Shown here in pieces: positions 43,102-52,399 of a stretch of 64,000 nucleotides of DNA. Each line of letters starts with the position of its first letter. Position 1 is the stretch's first letter. The DNA is from Bacteroidales bacterium (GTDB lineage Bacteria; Bacteroidota; Bacteroidia; Bacteroidales; F082). Below the pieces are notes generated by a model that was given only the letters and a program-made list of their open reading frames with translations, was not told the DNA's origin and searched no databases. The position numbers and the translations under genes were made by a program. The stretch is taken from assembly GCA_013141455.1 (NCBI GenBank), contig JABFQW010000018.1:1-64000 (forward strand), in the 5' to 3' direction.

Positions 43102-43943
43102 AAATTGGAATCTATCCCGGCTGTTCGTTGACCGGATCGGCGCGCGATTATAATGAATCGGTTTTTGCGCTGGCAAAAGCATTTGATATCGAACTTGTGC
43201 AGGTCCCTGACTGGAATTGCTGTGGTGCTACGGCAGCCCATAATTTAAACAAAGAATTATCGCTTTCATTGCCTGCAAGGATTCTGGCAACGGCCGAGAA
43301 AAATGGTCTTGATGAAGTATTAGTTCCCTGTGCAGCCTGTTACAGCCGTCTTGCCGTAACGCAACATGAGTTGAAAATGAATCCGGAACTGAAAAACCGC
43401 ATCGGTGAGATCATTGGTATGGACTATCGTGGAACAACAAAACTTATCAATGTGATCGAATGGATTGATGCATATATTATTCCGAATCTTGAAGGGAGAA
43501 TCACGAAACCATTCGACTACAAAGTTGCCTGTTATTACGGCTGTTTGATGGTGCGTCCGAACAAGGTTCTGAATTACGACCGTGCCGAAGACCCACAAAC
43601 CATGGATATCGCCATGGAAAAGATTGGTGCACACCCACTCTATTTTCCCTTTAAGACTGAGTGTTGCGGCGCCGGACTATCCGTTTCGCGTACCGAAATA
43701 GTGGCAAAACTATCCGGTAAAATCATTGAAGATGCCGAACACCGTGGCGCCGATACTTTGATTGTCGCCTGCCCGATGTGTCACTCAAACTTAGATATGC
43801 GACGCCCTTCCATCAATAAATACTGGGAATCGGACTTTAAATTGCCGGTGATGTATGTGACCCAGGCGATCGGACTGGCCGTTGGCCTCACCGCAAAAGA
43901 TGTTGGTTTACAACGTCATTTCGTAAAGGTAAATATCAGTTAA
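43098..43943 (+). CDS. hdrB: Heterodisulfide reductase subunit B-like protein
   Basis: A 281-residue protein with two CCG (Cys-rich) domains: YPGCSLTGSARDYNES ... WNCCGATAAHN ... CAACYSRL, and YYGCLMVRP ... TECCGAGLS ... CPMCHSNLD. Each CX(n)CCGX(n)CXXC set is complete, as needed for the non-cubane [4Fe-4S] clusters of catalytic HdrB. Expected to reduce a disulfide, with HdrC and HdrA. Confidence 0.9.
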   Translation: MKIGIYPGCSLTGSARDYNESVFALAKAFDIELVQVPDWNCCGATAAHNLNKELSLSLPARILATAEKNGLDEVLVPCAACYSRLAVTQHELKMNPELKNRIGEIIGMDYRGTTKLINVIEWIDAYIIPNLEGRITKPFDYKVACYYGCLMVRPNKVLNYDRAEDPQTMDIAMEKIGAHPLYFPFKTECCGAGLSVSRTEIVAKLSGKIIEDAEHRGADTLIVACPMCHSNLDMRRPSINKYWESDFKLPVMYVTQAIGLAVGLTAKDVGLQRHFVKVNIS

Positions 43944-44014
43944 TCAGTAAAAAGCATCCATGAATTCATTTGCTTTCCATTGAATGAAATAATCAATATC
44001 TAAAGAAAAAAAAG

Positions 44015-46018
44015 ATGGCCAGAATTGGAGTTTTTGTTTGTCATTGTGGCGAAAATATAAGCGCAACGGTCGATTGTCATAAAGTGGCTGAAACGGTTGG
44101 TAAGTTAAAACACGTTGCTTTCAGTACTGATTATAAGTATATGTGTTCCGATCCGGGACAAACGCTGATCAAGGAAGCAATCAAAGAACATAACCTTACA
44201 GGGATTGTTGTTTCGGCATGTTCGCCGCGTATGCACGAGCCCACCTTCCGGAAAGCTGCCGCTGAAGCAGGTCTGAATCCATTTTTATGTGAAATGGCCA
44301 ACCTTCGTGAGCATTGCTCGTGGGTGCACGAAAAAAATGACATGACCACCGACAAGGCAATTGACCTTGTGCGGACTTTGGTCGAAAAAGTGAAAATCAA
44401 TTCAGCCTTACAGCCCATAAAAGTTCCGGTCACCAAAACCGCGCTTGTTATTGGTGGTGGAATCGCGGGGATTCAATCGGCGCTCGATATCGCCAATACC
44501 GGCCACAAAGTGATACTGGTCGAACGCTCGCCTTCCATCGGCGGACATATGTCGCAGTTATCCGAAACCTTCCCCACACTCGACTGTTCGCAATGTATCC
44601 TCACTCCCCGTATGGTTGAGGTGGCCCAGCATCCGAATATCACGCTTTATACATACGCCGAAGTGGAAGGACTGGATGGTTTTATCGGCAATTTCACGGT
44701 AAAGATCCGCAAGAAATCGAAGAGTCTGGATGAGAAAATCTGCACTGGATGTGGCTTGTGCACCACCAAATGTCCGCAGAAAAAGATCCCGAACGAATTT
44801 GAGGAAGGATTGGGTTTCCGGCCTGCCATTTATGTGCCATTTCCGCAGGCTGTGCCAAATAAACCTGTTATCGACCGCGAACATTGCACCTATTATATCA
44901 AAGGAAAATGTAAAGTTTGTGAGGTTGTTTGTCCGACCAAAGCGATCCGCTTCGATCAGCCCGATGAGGTGATTGAAGTACAGATCGGCGCCATCGTGAT
45001 CGCCACCGGATTTGATATCAAACGGGCCGATTTCTTTCCTGAATACGGGTTTGGAAAATACAAAGATGTTATCGATGGATTGCAGTTTGAGCGTCTCGCC
45101 TCTGCTTCAGGGCCTACATCGGGCGCCATACTACGCCCTTCGGATGGTCAGGTACCAAAAAACATCGTGTTTGTTGCCTGCGCCGGCTCACGCGATCCAG
45201 CCAAAGGAATCGCCTATTGTTCAAAGATTTGCTGTATGTACACGGCCAAACATGCCATGTTGTACAAACATAAGGTGCATGAAGGGAAAGCATCGATATT
45301 CTATATGGATATCAGGTCGGCAGGGAAAAACTATGAGGAATTTGTGCGCCGTGCCATCGAGGAAGATTATGTGAATTACATACGTGGCAGGGTATCCACC
45401 ATTTATGAGCGTGATGGAAAATTGATTGTGAAAGGCGTTGATACATTACTTGGTGGTCAACCGGTTGAGATTGTGGCCGATATGGTTGTTCTGGCCACGG
45501 CTGGTGTGGCAAATCATGGTGCTGAAGAACTTGCCCAGCGATTGCATGTTTCCTACGATTCACACAAGTTTTTTGCAGAAGCACATCCTAAACTGAAACC
45601 GGTTGAAACGAATACCGCAGGTATTTTTCTGGCAGGTGCCTGTCAGAATCCGAAAGATATTCCCGATTCTGTTTCACAGGCATCAGGAGCAGCCGTTAAG
45701 GTGGCCGCCCTGTTCTCGCAGAATGAGCTTACGCGCGAACCATTGGTAGCTTTCGTGAACCGTACGGCGCCTCCGTTGTATTCAACCTGCGTGGGATGTT
45801 TTCTTTGCCAGTCGGTTTGCCCTTACCAGGCTATCGAGCGCGAAGATTTCAAAACCCGTGATGGAAAAATCATCAAAACGGTTGCGAAAATCAATGAAGG
45901 CCTCTGCCAAGGGTGTGGAACCTGCGTTGCCTTGTGCCGTTCCAAATCGATTGACTTACACGGTTATACAAACAACCAGATGTACACCGAGGTAATGGCG
46001 TTGTTGAATGAGTATTGA
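44015..46018 (+). CDS. hdrA: Heterodisulfide reductase subunit A-like flavin/iron-sulfur protein
   Basis: A 667-residue HdrA. N-terminal HdrA domain (GVFVCHCGENISATVD, with Cys near 44, 69 and 92), FAD-binding VIGGGIAGIQSALD at 145-158 followed by GGHMSQLSETFPTLDCSQCILTPRM, the inserted ferredoxin pair CTGCGLCTTKCPQ and CKVCEVVCPTKA, and a C-terminal ferredoxin pair CVGCFLCQSVCPYQA and CQGCGTCVALCRSKS. HdrA carries the FAD where electron bifurcation takes place in methanogens. Full length, so a complete HdrABC is encoded. Confidence 0.92.
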   Translation: MARIGVFVCHCGENISATVDCHKVAETVGKLKHVAFSTDYKYMCSDPGQTLIKEAIKEHNLTGIVVSACSPRMHEPTFRKAAAEAGLNPFLCEMANLREHCSWVHEKNDMTTDKAIDLVRTLVEKVKINSALQPIKVPVTKTALVIGGGIAGIQSALDIANTGHKVILVERSPSIGGHMSQLSETFPTLDCSQCILTPRMVEVAQHPNITLYTYAEVEGLDGFIGNFTVKIRKKSKSLDEKICTGCGLCTTKCPQKKIPNEFEEGLGFRPAIYVPFPQAVPNKPVIDREHCTYYIKGKCKVCEVVCPTKAIRFDQPDEVIEVQIGAIVIATGFDIKRADFFPEYGFGKYKDVIDGLQFERLASASGPTSGAILRPSDGQVPKNIVFVACAGSRDPAKGIAYCSKICCMYTAKHAMLYKHKVHEGKASIFYMDIRSAGKNYEEFVRRAIEEDYVNYIRGRVSTIYERDGKLIVKGVDTLLGGQPVEIVADMVVLATAGVANHGAEELAQRLHVSYDSHKFFAEAHPKLKPVETNTAGIFLAGACQNPKDIPDSVSQASGAAVKVAALFSQNELTREPLVAFVNRTAPPLYSTCVGCFLCQSVCPYQAIEREDFKTRDGKIIKTVAKINEGLCQGCGTCVALCRSKSIDLHGYTNNQMYTEVMALLNEY

Positions 46019-46252
46019 GAAGTTCGGAGTTCGGAGTTGGGAGTTGGAAGTTAGAAGTGGGAAGAGAAAAGTTGAAAAGAATTAAACATTATTTATATCG
46101 AGAAGTTATGATGAAGTTAAATGATAAAATCAAAATTACCGTGGAAACATTCACTTCGGTCTTCGGTCTTCCACTTCGAGAGCCTCAGTGGCCGCGTTGT
46201 GGTGTCAGACTTCGGTCTTCCGACTTCGGTCTTCCAACTTCCCACTTCCCAC
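46019..46252. repeat. Simple-repeat inverted pair inside the hdr/flx operon
   Basis: GGAGTTGGGAGTTGGAAGTTAGAAG-type units at 46022-46065 and complementary CTTCGGTCTTCCGACTTC-type units at 46157-46252 form an imperfect inverted repeat between hdrA and mvhD. A short frame starting MMKLNDKIKITVET (46108) runs into the right half and is not a credible gene. The insertion separates genes that are otherwise nearly contiguous. It could form a large hairpin in the mRNA, with possible effects on expression of the distal genes. Confidence 0.6.
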
Positions 46253-46282
46253 TTTTTAAATTAACACACAAACAAAAAATAT

Positions 46283-46735
46283 ATGTCAGAGTTTGAACCA
46301 AAAGTAGTCGCATTCGTTTGTAACTGGTGCACCTATGCGGGAGCCGATTTGACCGGCACCAGCCGTATCAGATATGCCAGCAATGTCAAAATCATCCGTT
46401 TCCCATGCACCGGACGCATCGACTTTATGCTTCTTCTGAAATCATTTGCCAACGGTGCAGATGGTATCATCGTTTCGGGTTGTCATCCCAACGACTGCCA
46501 TTACACCTCGGGCAATTTTCATGCGAAACGAAGGTGGATCATGTTTAAAGAACTGATGGATTTCATGGGTATCGATATGAACCGTATCACTTTTTCGTGG
46601 GTCTCGGCGGCTGAAGGCGCCCGATGGGCCGAGGTGGTGAATACCACAGTTGCCCGTATCCGCGAACTGGGGCCTTATGTTTCATACAAACAAATGGTGA
46701 ATACAGCTGTAGAAGAGGAGGTGACAAATGATTAA
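46283..46735 (+). CDS. mvhD: MvhD/FlxD-type hydrogenase iron-sulfur subunit
   Basis: A 150-residue protein of the MvhD/FlpD/FlxD family. Cys motifs: FVCNWCTYAGADL, RFPCTGRID and SGCHPNDCHY, which bind a [2Fe-2S] cluster. In known complexes this subunit passes electrons from the donor module (hydrogenase, formate dehydrogenase or FlxABC) to HdrA. No hydrogenase genes are nearby, so the Flx-type donor downstream is the expected partner. It overlaps the next gene by 8 bp. Confidence 0.9.
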   Translation: MSEFEPKVVAFVCNWCTYAGADLTGTSRIRYASNVKIIRFPCTGRIDFMLLLKSFANGADGIIVSGCHPNDCHYTSGNFHAKRRWIMFKELMDFMGIDMNRITFSWVSAAEGARWAEVVNTTVARIRELGPYVSYKQMVNTAVEEEVTND

Positions 46736-47531
46736 TCTGGTATCACGCGCGGATGAATTACTCGAAAGCAAGGCTGTTCAGGTAGTAATTGGTTACGAAG
46801 CCGGATCAACCGGTAAAGCACGACCTGCTTTTATTACTGATCCATCGAAAACCGGTTCACTTATTTTTGATGATCGCTGTGTGCAGAACCTGGCGGTCTA
46901 TCTTACCAAAAAAGAAGTTCGGTATTTTGGCAAAGCAGCCATTGTCGCTACCCTGCCCATCATGCGAAGTATCATGATGCTGATATCCGAACAACAGGTA
47001 TTTGCTGAAAATATCGTGGTGCTGGGCGTGTCAGCCGAAGGAAAATACATAGATATCGCCGGTATAGAGGTGATGCAGCAATATATCGCCACATGCGATT
47101 TGGGTAATCCGGCCAAAGATCAGGAAACACTTGCCATGCTGAATAAAATGAGCACGCAGCAAAAATTTGATTTCTGGCAGAAGGAACTCTCAAAATGCAT
47201 CAAATGTTATGCCTGTCGTCAGGCTTGCCCGATGTGTTACTGCACCCGTTGCGCTGTCGAATGCAACCAGCCGCAATGGATTCCTGTTCAGTCGAACCTT
47301 CATGGAAATACAGACTGGCATATACTGCGAGCCATGCACCTTGCCGGACGATGCATCAGCTGCGGCGAATGTGGCCGTGCCTGTCCGGTAAATATACCCT
47401 GTCATCTGCTGACCATGCACATGGCCGATCAGGTGCATAATTATTTCAATGTGTATGCCGGAACAACGGATAAGATGAGTTCTGTTATGTCAACCTTTGA
47501 ACCCAACGATAAAGAAAGCTTTATTCAATAA
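46728..47531 (+). CDS. Iron-sulfur protein with C-terminal diferredoxin domain (FlxC-like position)
   Basis: A 267-residue protein. The N-terminal 150 residues have no Cys-rich motif and resemble the F420/FrhB-like domain of electron-transfer subunits. The C-terminal part has three Cys-rich stretches, CIKCYACRQACPMCYCTRCAVECNQP (two clusters' worth of Cys in one stretch) and CISCGECGRACPVNIPC. By position in a mirror-image flxABCD-hdrABC cluster it would be FlxC; the assignment between FlxB and FlxC is an inference from gene order. It ends 1 bp before the next ATG. Confidence 0.78.
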   Translation: MINLVSRADELLESKAVQVVIGYEAGSTGKARPAFITDPSKTGSLIFDDRCVQNLAVYLTKKEVRYFGKAAIVATLPIMRSIMMLISEQQVFAENIVVLGVSAEGKYIDIAGIEVMQQYIATCDLGNPAKDQETLAMLNKMSTQQKFDFWQKELSKCIKCYACRQACPMCYCTRCAVECNQPQWIPVQSNLHGNTDWHILRAMHLAGRCISCGECGRACPVNIPCHLLTMHMADQVHNYFNVYAGTTDKMSSVMSTFEPNDKESFIQ

Positions 47532-47532
47532 T

Positions 47533-48543
47533 ATGGAAACAACAAGTAAAACCATCAGGAAACATTCGCTCGAAAAGTTGTACGCTTCATTGGCTGAAAA
47601 CAGAAAGATGTATGCTCCTGTCGCTGAAGCTGACAACAGGATTGGATATAAATACAATCCTGATTTCTCAGAAGTCATTTTCGACCATATCCAATCGACC
47701 TTATCGGTGAAGAATGTTGTATTTCCAAGGGTGGAGAACGTAATTTTTTACACCAACAACAAAAACGACAGCACAGTAACGGATGTTGACCTGAATAAAA
47801 TACCGGAGGTTGTGCTTTGGGGAGCACATCCCTGCGATACAGCGGCCTATGATGTGCTTCGTTCCATCTTCTGTTGGGATACAAAAGACGAGTTTTTCGC
47901 AAAACGACTCGAAAAATTAGTCGTGATCGGATTGGCCTGCCACAAAAGTGATGCACATTGTTTCTGCACCTCCGTCGGGCTTTCACCCGATTCCACAAAA
48001 GGGAGTGATATTTTACTGGTTCCACTGACGAATGGTGATTACAAGGCTGAAATACTTACAGAAAAAGGGAACCGAATCCTGACTGACTTTTCCGGATTGT
48101 TTGAACCATACCAGGATGAAGAAACCAAGCTGACCCACGTTGAACAACAATTCGATCATAAGCAGGTGACCCAACATCTGAAAGAAGCCTTCGAAAATCC
48201 TTTCTGGGTCGAAAACTCGCTGCGCTGTATTGGGTGCGGCGCCTGTGCCTATGTTTGTCCCACCTGTGCCTGTTTCGATATTCAGGATGAGGCAAAAGGT
48301 AAAAACGGAAAGCGTTACCGGAGTTGGGATTCGTGCGGTTTTGGCTTATTCACCCTGCATACTTCAGGTCACAATCCACGTGAAGTGCAGAGTCAGCGGT
48401 GGCGCCAACGTATTCTTCACAAATTCTCCTATATGCCCGAACGGAACGCATCGCTGGGTTGTGTGGGATGTGGCCGTTGTTCGCGCGCTTGTCCGGTTGA
48501 TATGAATATCGCCGAACAGTTACAGGCTTTACAAAGTATTTAA
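47533..48543 (+). CDS. Iron-sulfur protein with two [4Fe-4S] motifs (FlxB-like position)
   Basis: A 336-residue protein of the group that includes sulfhydrogenase beta subunit HydB and anaerobic sulfite reductase AsrA. An N-terminal domain with VVLWGAHPCDTAAYDVL and VIGLACHKSDAHCFCTSVG, then ferredoxin motifs CIGCGACAYVCPTCACF and CVGCGRCSRACPVDM. In such complexes it relays electrons from the FAD protein (next gene) to the MvhD/Hdr part. ATG 47533 chosen; the TTG 36 bp upstream overlaps the preceding gene. Confidence 0.8.
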   Translation: METTSKTIRKHSLEKLYASLAENRKMYAPVAEADNRIGYKYNPDFSEVIFDHIQSTLSVKNVVFPRVENVIFYTNNKNDSTVTDVDLNKIPEVVLWGAHPCDTAAYDVLRSIFCWDTKDEFFAKRLEKLVVIGLACHKSDAHCFCTSVGLSPDSTKGSDILLVPLTNGDYKAEILTEKGNRILTDFSGLFEPYQDEETKLTHVEQQFDHKQVTQHLKEAFENPFWVENSLRCIGCGACAYVCPTCACFDIQDEAKGKNGKRYRSWDSCGFGLFTLHTSGHNPREVQSQRWRQRILHKFSYMPERNASLGCVGCGRCSRACPVDMNIAEQLQALQSI

Positions 48544-48555
48544 ATCATTCGAATC

Positions 48556-49392
48556 ATGTGCAATAACATATACAAGCCTTATCTGATGCAGATCGATCAG
48601 ATCATTGATGAAACATCTGATGCAAAAACATTCAGGCTGAAATTCAAAAACCCCGAAGAGGCTGAAAAATTTACTTTCAAAGCCGGACAGTTTGGCGAAT
48701 ATTCGGTTTTCGGCGAAGGGGAATCCACTTTCTGCATCGCTTCATCGCCAACACGCAAAGACTATATCGAGTGTACTTTCCGCAAGGCAGGGCGGGTGAC
48801 CAACGCGCTGGCCAATATGGAAGTGGGCGACACACTTGGTTTCAGGGGTCCTTACGGTAATACTTTCCCGATTGAAGAATGGGAAGGGAAAAACCTGTTG
48901 TATATTGCCGGTGGTATCGCCTTGCCCCCCATGCGCTGCGTCATCTGGAACACCATCGATCTGCGCCATAAATACAAAGACATCACCATCGTGTACGGCG
49001 CCCGTTCGGTTGCCGATCTGGTTTACAAACATGAACTCAAAGCCTGGGAAGAAATGCCGGATATTCGCCTGATTACTACCGTTGACCCTGGTGGTCAGAC
49101 GCCTGATTGGAAAGGAGAAATCGGCTTCGTGCCCATGGTTCTTGAAAAAGCGGCGCCATCGAGCGAAAACACGGTGGCCATACTCTGCGGCCCTCCGGTG
49201 ATGATCAAATTTACGATGCCTGTGTTGAAGAAACTTGGTTTTAAGGACAAGGATATTTTTACAACGCTTGAAAACCGCATGAAATGTGGTTTTGGTAAAT
49301 GTGGCCGCTGCAATGTGGGGAAGGTGTTTGTCTGCAAAGATGGCCCGGTGTTTACCAACGAGCAGTTGCTGAGCATGCCGATGGAATATTAA
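48556..49392 (+). CDS. flxA: FAD/NAD(P)H-binding oxidoreductase subunit (FlxA/AsrB/PyrK type)
   Basis: A 278-residue ferredoxin-reductase-like protein. FAD domain: KAGQFGEYSVFGEGESTFCIASSP, then FRKAGRVTNALANM. NAD domain: LLYIAGGIALPPMRCVIWN and VAILCGPPVMIKF. The C-terminal CGFGKCGRCNVGKVFVCKDGP has the four Cys of a [2Fe-2S] cluster as in PyrK. Expected to oxidise NAD(P)H and feed the Flx-Hdr complex. It is the last gene of the operon; its 3' end is partly duplicated downstream. Confidence 0.87.
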   Translation: MCNNIYKPYLMQIDQIIDETSDAKTFRLKFKNPEEAEKFTFKAGQFGEYSVFGEGESTFCIASSPTRKDYIECTFRKAGRVTNALANMEVGDTLGFRGPYGNTFPIEEWEGKNLLYIAGGIALPPMRCVIWNTIDLRHKYKDITIVYGARSVADLVYKHELKAWEEMPDIRLITTVDPGGQTPDWKGEIGFVPMVLEKAAPSSENTVAILCGPPVMIKFTMPVLKKLGFKDKDIFTTLENRMKCGFGKCGRCNVGKVFVCKDGPVFTNEQLLSMPMEY

Positions 49393-49500
49393 ACCAAACG
49401 GAGTAATAATACTAATTTGCTACACTTTACGGTAAAATTAACCGCAGAGCAGTTGCTGAGTATGCCGATGGAATACTGATCCAAACGGGGTAATAATACT
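49362..49500 (+). repeat. Partial duplication of the flxA 3' end
   Basis: GAGCAGTTGCTGAGCATGCCG (49362 onward) plus the stop and TAATAATACT recurs from about 49447 as GAGCAGTTGCTGAGTATGCC, again ending in TAATAATACT. The second copy spans the last eight codons of flxA, with its stop TGA instead of TAA, and starts right after AACCGCAG repeat sequence. It looks like an old tandem duplication of about 85 bp period. Confidence 0.75.
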
Positions 49501-49700
49501 TCTTCGCGGTTCACAGCGGAAAAATTAACCGCAGAGAGTACGCGGAGTTTTACGCAGACCTGCCTGGCGGCAGACAGGGGGCCGCAGCGTATTTTATTCT
49601 ATTCATTATGGACTTTTCACTTGTTTTTCTTTGCGGTTCCCTGTCTGCCGCCTGGCAGGTCTGCTCCTTCATTGCGGTTCTCTGCGGTAAAAAATTAACC
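49500..49700. repeat. Nested inverted repeat with GC-rich palindromic ends
   Basis: A 26-nt segment at 49554-49579 (core CCTGCCTGGCGGCAGACAGG) is matched by its reverse complement at 49639-49664 with one mismatch. Around it, TTAACCGCAGAGAGTACGCGG (about 49525) and TTGCGGTTCTCTGCGGTA (about 49672) also pair. The two layers suggest a palindromic mobile repeat inserted in an older Bacteroidota intergenic repeat. 49393-49953 has no gene apart from such repeats and the promoter at 49827. Confidence 0.65.
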
Positions 49701-49826
49701 ACAGCGTATTTTTCATCTTGGTGAGCTTTGGTGATTTAGTGAATTGGTGGCAAAATATACTTAACGCTTCCCTCCAAAAAAAGGATTAACAAAATAGAAT
49801 CCGTTTTATTATGAGTATTTAATTTC

Positions 49827-49834
49827 TATCTTTG
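49827..49834 (+). promoter_or_regulatory. -7 promoter element of the BspA-like gene
   Basis: TATCTTTG matches TAnnTTTG exactly; a T-rich stretch lies at the -33 position near 49803-49808. It would give a leader of about 110 nt before the ATG at 49954. Confidence 0.45.
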
Positions 49835-49953
49835 AAAGGAAATAATAAACAATTAAATTGCATAAAGCCATCCAAATTGGTATGTATTGGGTGGGTTTAT
49901 CTGTCAGATATCGGAGTTATACAAAATGCAACAGAAACAAAAACCATATTGAT

Positions 49954-52146
49954 ATGAGATACATAATTCCATTTGCACTTTTGATTACATTGAAGTGTTT
50001 TTCCCAAACACCAATAACAGACGACAATTTTCATCAGGCCATAGAAACATGCTTAAGTATCGATCCTTGGGTTGGCGAATGTTATGATTGTGAATATGGG
50101 GCAATGCCTAATTGGGATGTAAGTAATGTTACCGATATGAGCGAGGCATTTTATTTAAGAACTAATTTCAATGGTAATTTAAGCAACTGGGACGTAGGAA
50201 ATGTTACTAATATGAGGCGTATGTTCTCTAATACAAATTTTTATTGCGGTATCTGGAATTGGGACGTTAGTAATGTAACTGATATGAGCTATATGTTTGC
50301 AGATACATATTTTGATATAGATATCGGGAATTGGGACGTAGGAAATGTTACTGATATGAGTGGGATGTTTTCTCATACACACTTTAATCAAGATATTGGC
50401 GATTGGGACGTAAGTAATGTTACTGATATGAGTGGAATGTTCTCTTACTCATATTTTGATATGGATATCGGGAATTGGGACGTGAGTAATGTCACCAAGA
50501 TGAGAGAAATGTTATATAATGCATATGATTTTAATCAGAACATTGATGATTGGGATGTGAGTAATGTTACTGATATGAGTTATATGTTCAGTGGTGCAAC
50601 ATACTTTAATCAAGATATTGGCGATTGGGATGTAAGTAATGTTACTGATATGAGTCATATGTTTGATTATGCTTATACTTTTAATCAGGATATAGGAAAC
50701 TGGAACGTAGGTAATGTTACTGAAATGAGTCATATGTTCAGTAATGCGGCATACTTTAATCAAGATATCGGGAATTGGGATGTAAGTAATGTTACTGATA
50801 TGAGTCTTATGTTCAGAGGTGCAATAAACTTTAATCAAGGTATCGGGAATTGGGATGTAAGTGATGTTACTGATATGAGTTATATGTTCAATGGTGCAAA
50901 CTTTAATCAAGATATCGGGAATTGGGATGTAAGTAATGTTACTGATATGAGTGGTATGTTCAGTGGTTCAAACTTTTATCAAGATATCGGGAATTGGGAT
51001 GTAAGTAATGTTACTGATATGAGTGGGATGTTCAGTGGTTCAAACTTTAATCAAGATATCGGGAATTGGGACGTAAGTAATGTTACTGATATGAGTGGTA
51101 TGCTCGCTGGTCCATACTTTAATCAAGATATCGGGAATTGGGATGTAAGTAATGTTACTGATATGAGATATATGTTCAGTAATGCGGCATACTTTAATCA
51201 AGATATTGGGAATTGGGATGTAAGTAATGTTACTGATATGAGTTATATGTTCATTAATGCAAATAACTTTAATCAAGGAATCGGGAATTGGGATGTAAGT
51301 AATGTTACTGATATGAATCATATGTTCTCTCTTACAAGTTTTCATCGGGATATCAGTAATTGGGACGTAAGTAATGTTACTGATATGAGTGCAATGTTCT
51401 CTTATTCAGGTTTTAACTGGGATATCGGGAGTTGGGTCGTTAGCAATGTTACAGATATGAGCTCGATGTTTTCAGAATCAGATTTTAATCAGGATATCGG
51501 GAATTGGGACGTAAGTGGTGTTATTGATATGAGTCTTATGTTCAATGGTGCCACAAACTTTAATCGAAATATTGGGAATTGGGATGTAAGTAATGTTACT
51601 GATATGAGTTGTATGTTCCTAGTATCAGTTTTCAACCAAAATATAGGGAGTTGGGACGTTAGCAATGTTATAGATATGAGCTTGATGTTCCAAGAATCAT
51701 ATTTTAACCAAAATATCGGAAACTGGGATGTAAGTAGTGTACAATATATGCCCAAAATGTTTCTCAATGCTTATTTGTTTAATCAAGATATTACGGGGTG
51801 GTGTGTTGAACAAATTCCTTATGAACCATATGCATTTTCAATTGGTTCACCACTGCTTCCTGAAAATAAACCACTATGGGGAGAAGAGTGTATAACTGGA
51901 ATTAATTCTTTGAGCGCTAATAATAATCTGCTGCTGTTCCCGAACCCAACTGAATCTACATTAACAATAAATATTGATTCAAAAAGAAAAATGGAAATAA
52001 TAGTTTACAATCATTTGAGTCAGATTGTATTGGATATTGAAACATATTCTAATGTTATAGATATGACTGAATTAAAAAAAGGGTTATATATCGTTGAAAT
52101 AGTAACAAATGAAATGCATATCAGACAAAAAGTAATTAAACAATAA
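49954..52146 (+). CDS. BspA-like repeat surface protein with T9SS C-terminal signal
   Basis: A 730-residue exported protein. Signal peptide [18 protein letters not shown]. Then 23 repeats of 24-25 residues with consensus [25 protein letters not shown] (DUF285/BspA-type leucine-rich repeat), and a degenerate 24th ([14 protein letters not shown]). A T9SS sorting domain ends the protein ([16 protein letters not shown] ... HIRQKVIKQ). The repeats should form an elongated solenoid exposed on the surface; BspA relatives bind host or matrix proteins. The ATG at 49954 puts the signal peptide at the N-terminus; the TTG at 49858 does not. Several repeats in the middle are nearly identical at DNA level. 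Confidence 0.88.
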   Translation: MRYIIPFALLITLKCFSQTPITDDNFHQAIETCLSIDPWVGECYDCEYGAMPNWDVSNVTDMSEAFYLRTNFNGNLSNWDVGNVTNMRRMFSNTNFYCGIWNWDVSNVTDMSYMFADTYFDIDIGNWDVGNVTDMSGMFSHTHFNQDIGDWDVSNVTDMSGMFSYSYFDMDIGNWDVSNVTKMREMLYNAYDFNQNIDDWDVSNVTDMSYMFSGATYFNQDIGDWDVSNVTDMSHMFDYAYTFNQDIGNWNVGNVTEMSHMFSNAAYFNQDIGNWDVSNVTDMSLMFRGAINFNQGIGNWDVSDVTDMSYMFNGANFNQDIGNWDVSNVTDMSGMFSGSNFYQDIGNWDVSNVTDMSGMFSGSNFNQDIGNWDVSNVTDMSGMLAGPYFNQDIGNWDVSNVTDMRYMFSNAAYFNQDIGNWDVSNVTDMSYMFINANNFNQGIGNWDVSNVTDMNHMFSLTSFHRDISNWDVSNVTDMSAMFSYSGFNWDIGSWVVSNVTDMSSMFSESDFNQDIGNWDVSGVIDMSLMFNGATNFNRNIGNWDVSNVTDMSCMFLVSVFNQNIGSWDVSNVIDMSLMFQESYFNQNIGNWDVSSVQYMPKMFLNAYLFNQDITGWCVEQIPYEPYAFSIGSPLLPENKPLWGEECITGINSLSANNNLLLFPNPTESTLTINIDSKRKMEIIVYNHLSQIVLDIETYSNVIDMTELKKGLYIVEIVTNEMHIRQKVIKQ

Positions 52147-52302
52147 AGCACTTTGCATAACAATGCATATAGTTTATGGCGGATTTTAGTCTGAAAATGA
52201 AGATATTAGTTCCTTATGAAAATAAGTGTGGACAGAAAGATTTGTCTTTTAAAGTCCGCCACAAAGCACATGCTTCCCGTTAACCCTTATGCAGGAATAT
52301 AA

Positions 52303-52337
52303 CAAAAAAACCCGTCTGTTAAGCCGGGTCTTTTGTT
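52303..52337 (-). terminator. Rho-independent terminator of the pst-phoU operon
   Basis: On the minus strand ACCCG and CGGGT form a stem with loop GCTTAACAGA, followed by a run of seven T. It lies 63 bp beyond the phoU stop and may also act on transcripts from the BspA-like gene, since the plus strand has CTTTT after the stem. Confidence 0.65.
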
Positions 52338-52399
52338 ATTTGGATAGTACGTAAAAATTAATTGTCAAACAATCCGATAGATGTCAATAGTAGGCTGTA

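Noticed and set aside
46015-46296. A 93-codon open frame between hdrA and mvhD
   Set aside because: Its translation (SSEFGVGSWKLEVG..., RSSDFGLPTSHFPLF) follows the simple repeat on both sides; this is the well-known coding appearance of such intergenic repeats and not a gene.
49362-49500. Possible frameshifted extra copy of flxA
   Set aside because: Only about 50 bp of the 3' end is duplicated; no upstream flxA sequence is present in the second copy.
50179-51767. Long open frames on the minus strand opposite the BspA-like repeats
   Set aside because: They are mirror products of the 24-25 codon repeat ([16 protein letters not shown] units) and have no start context or homology of their own.
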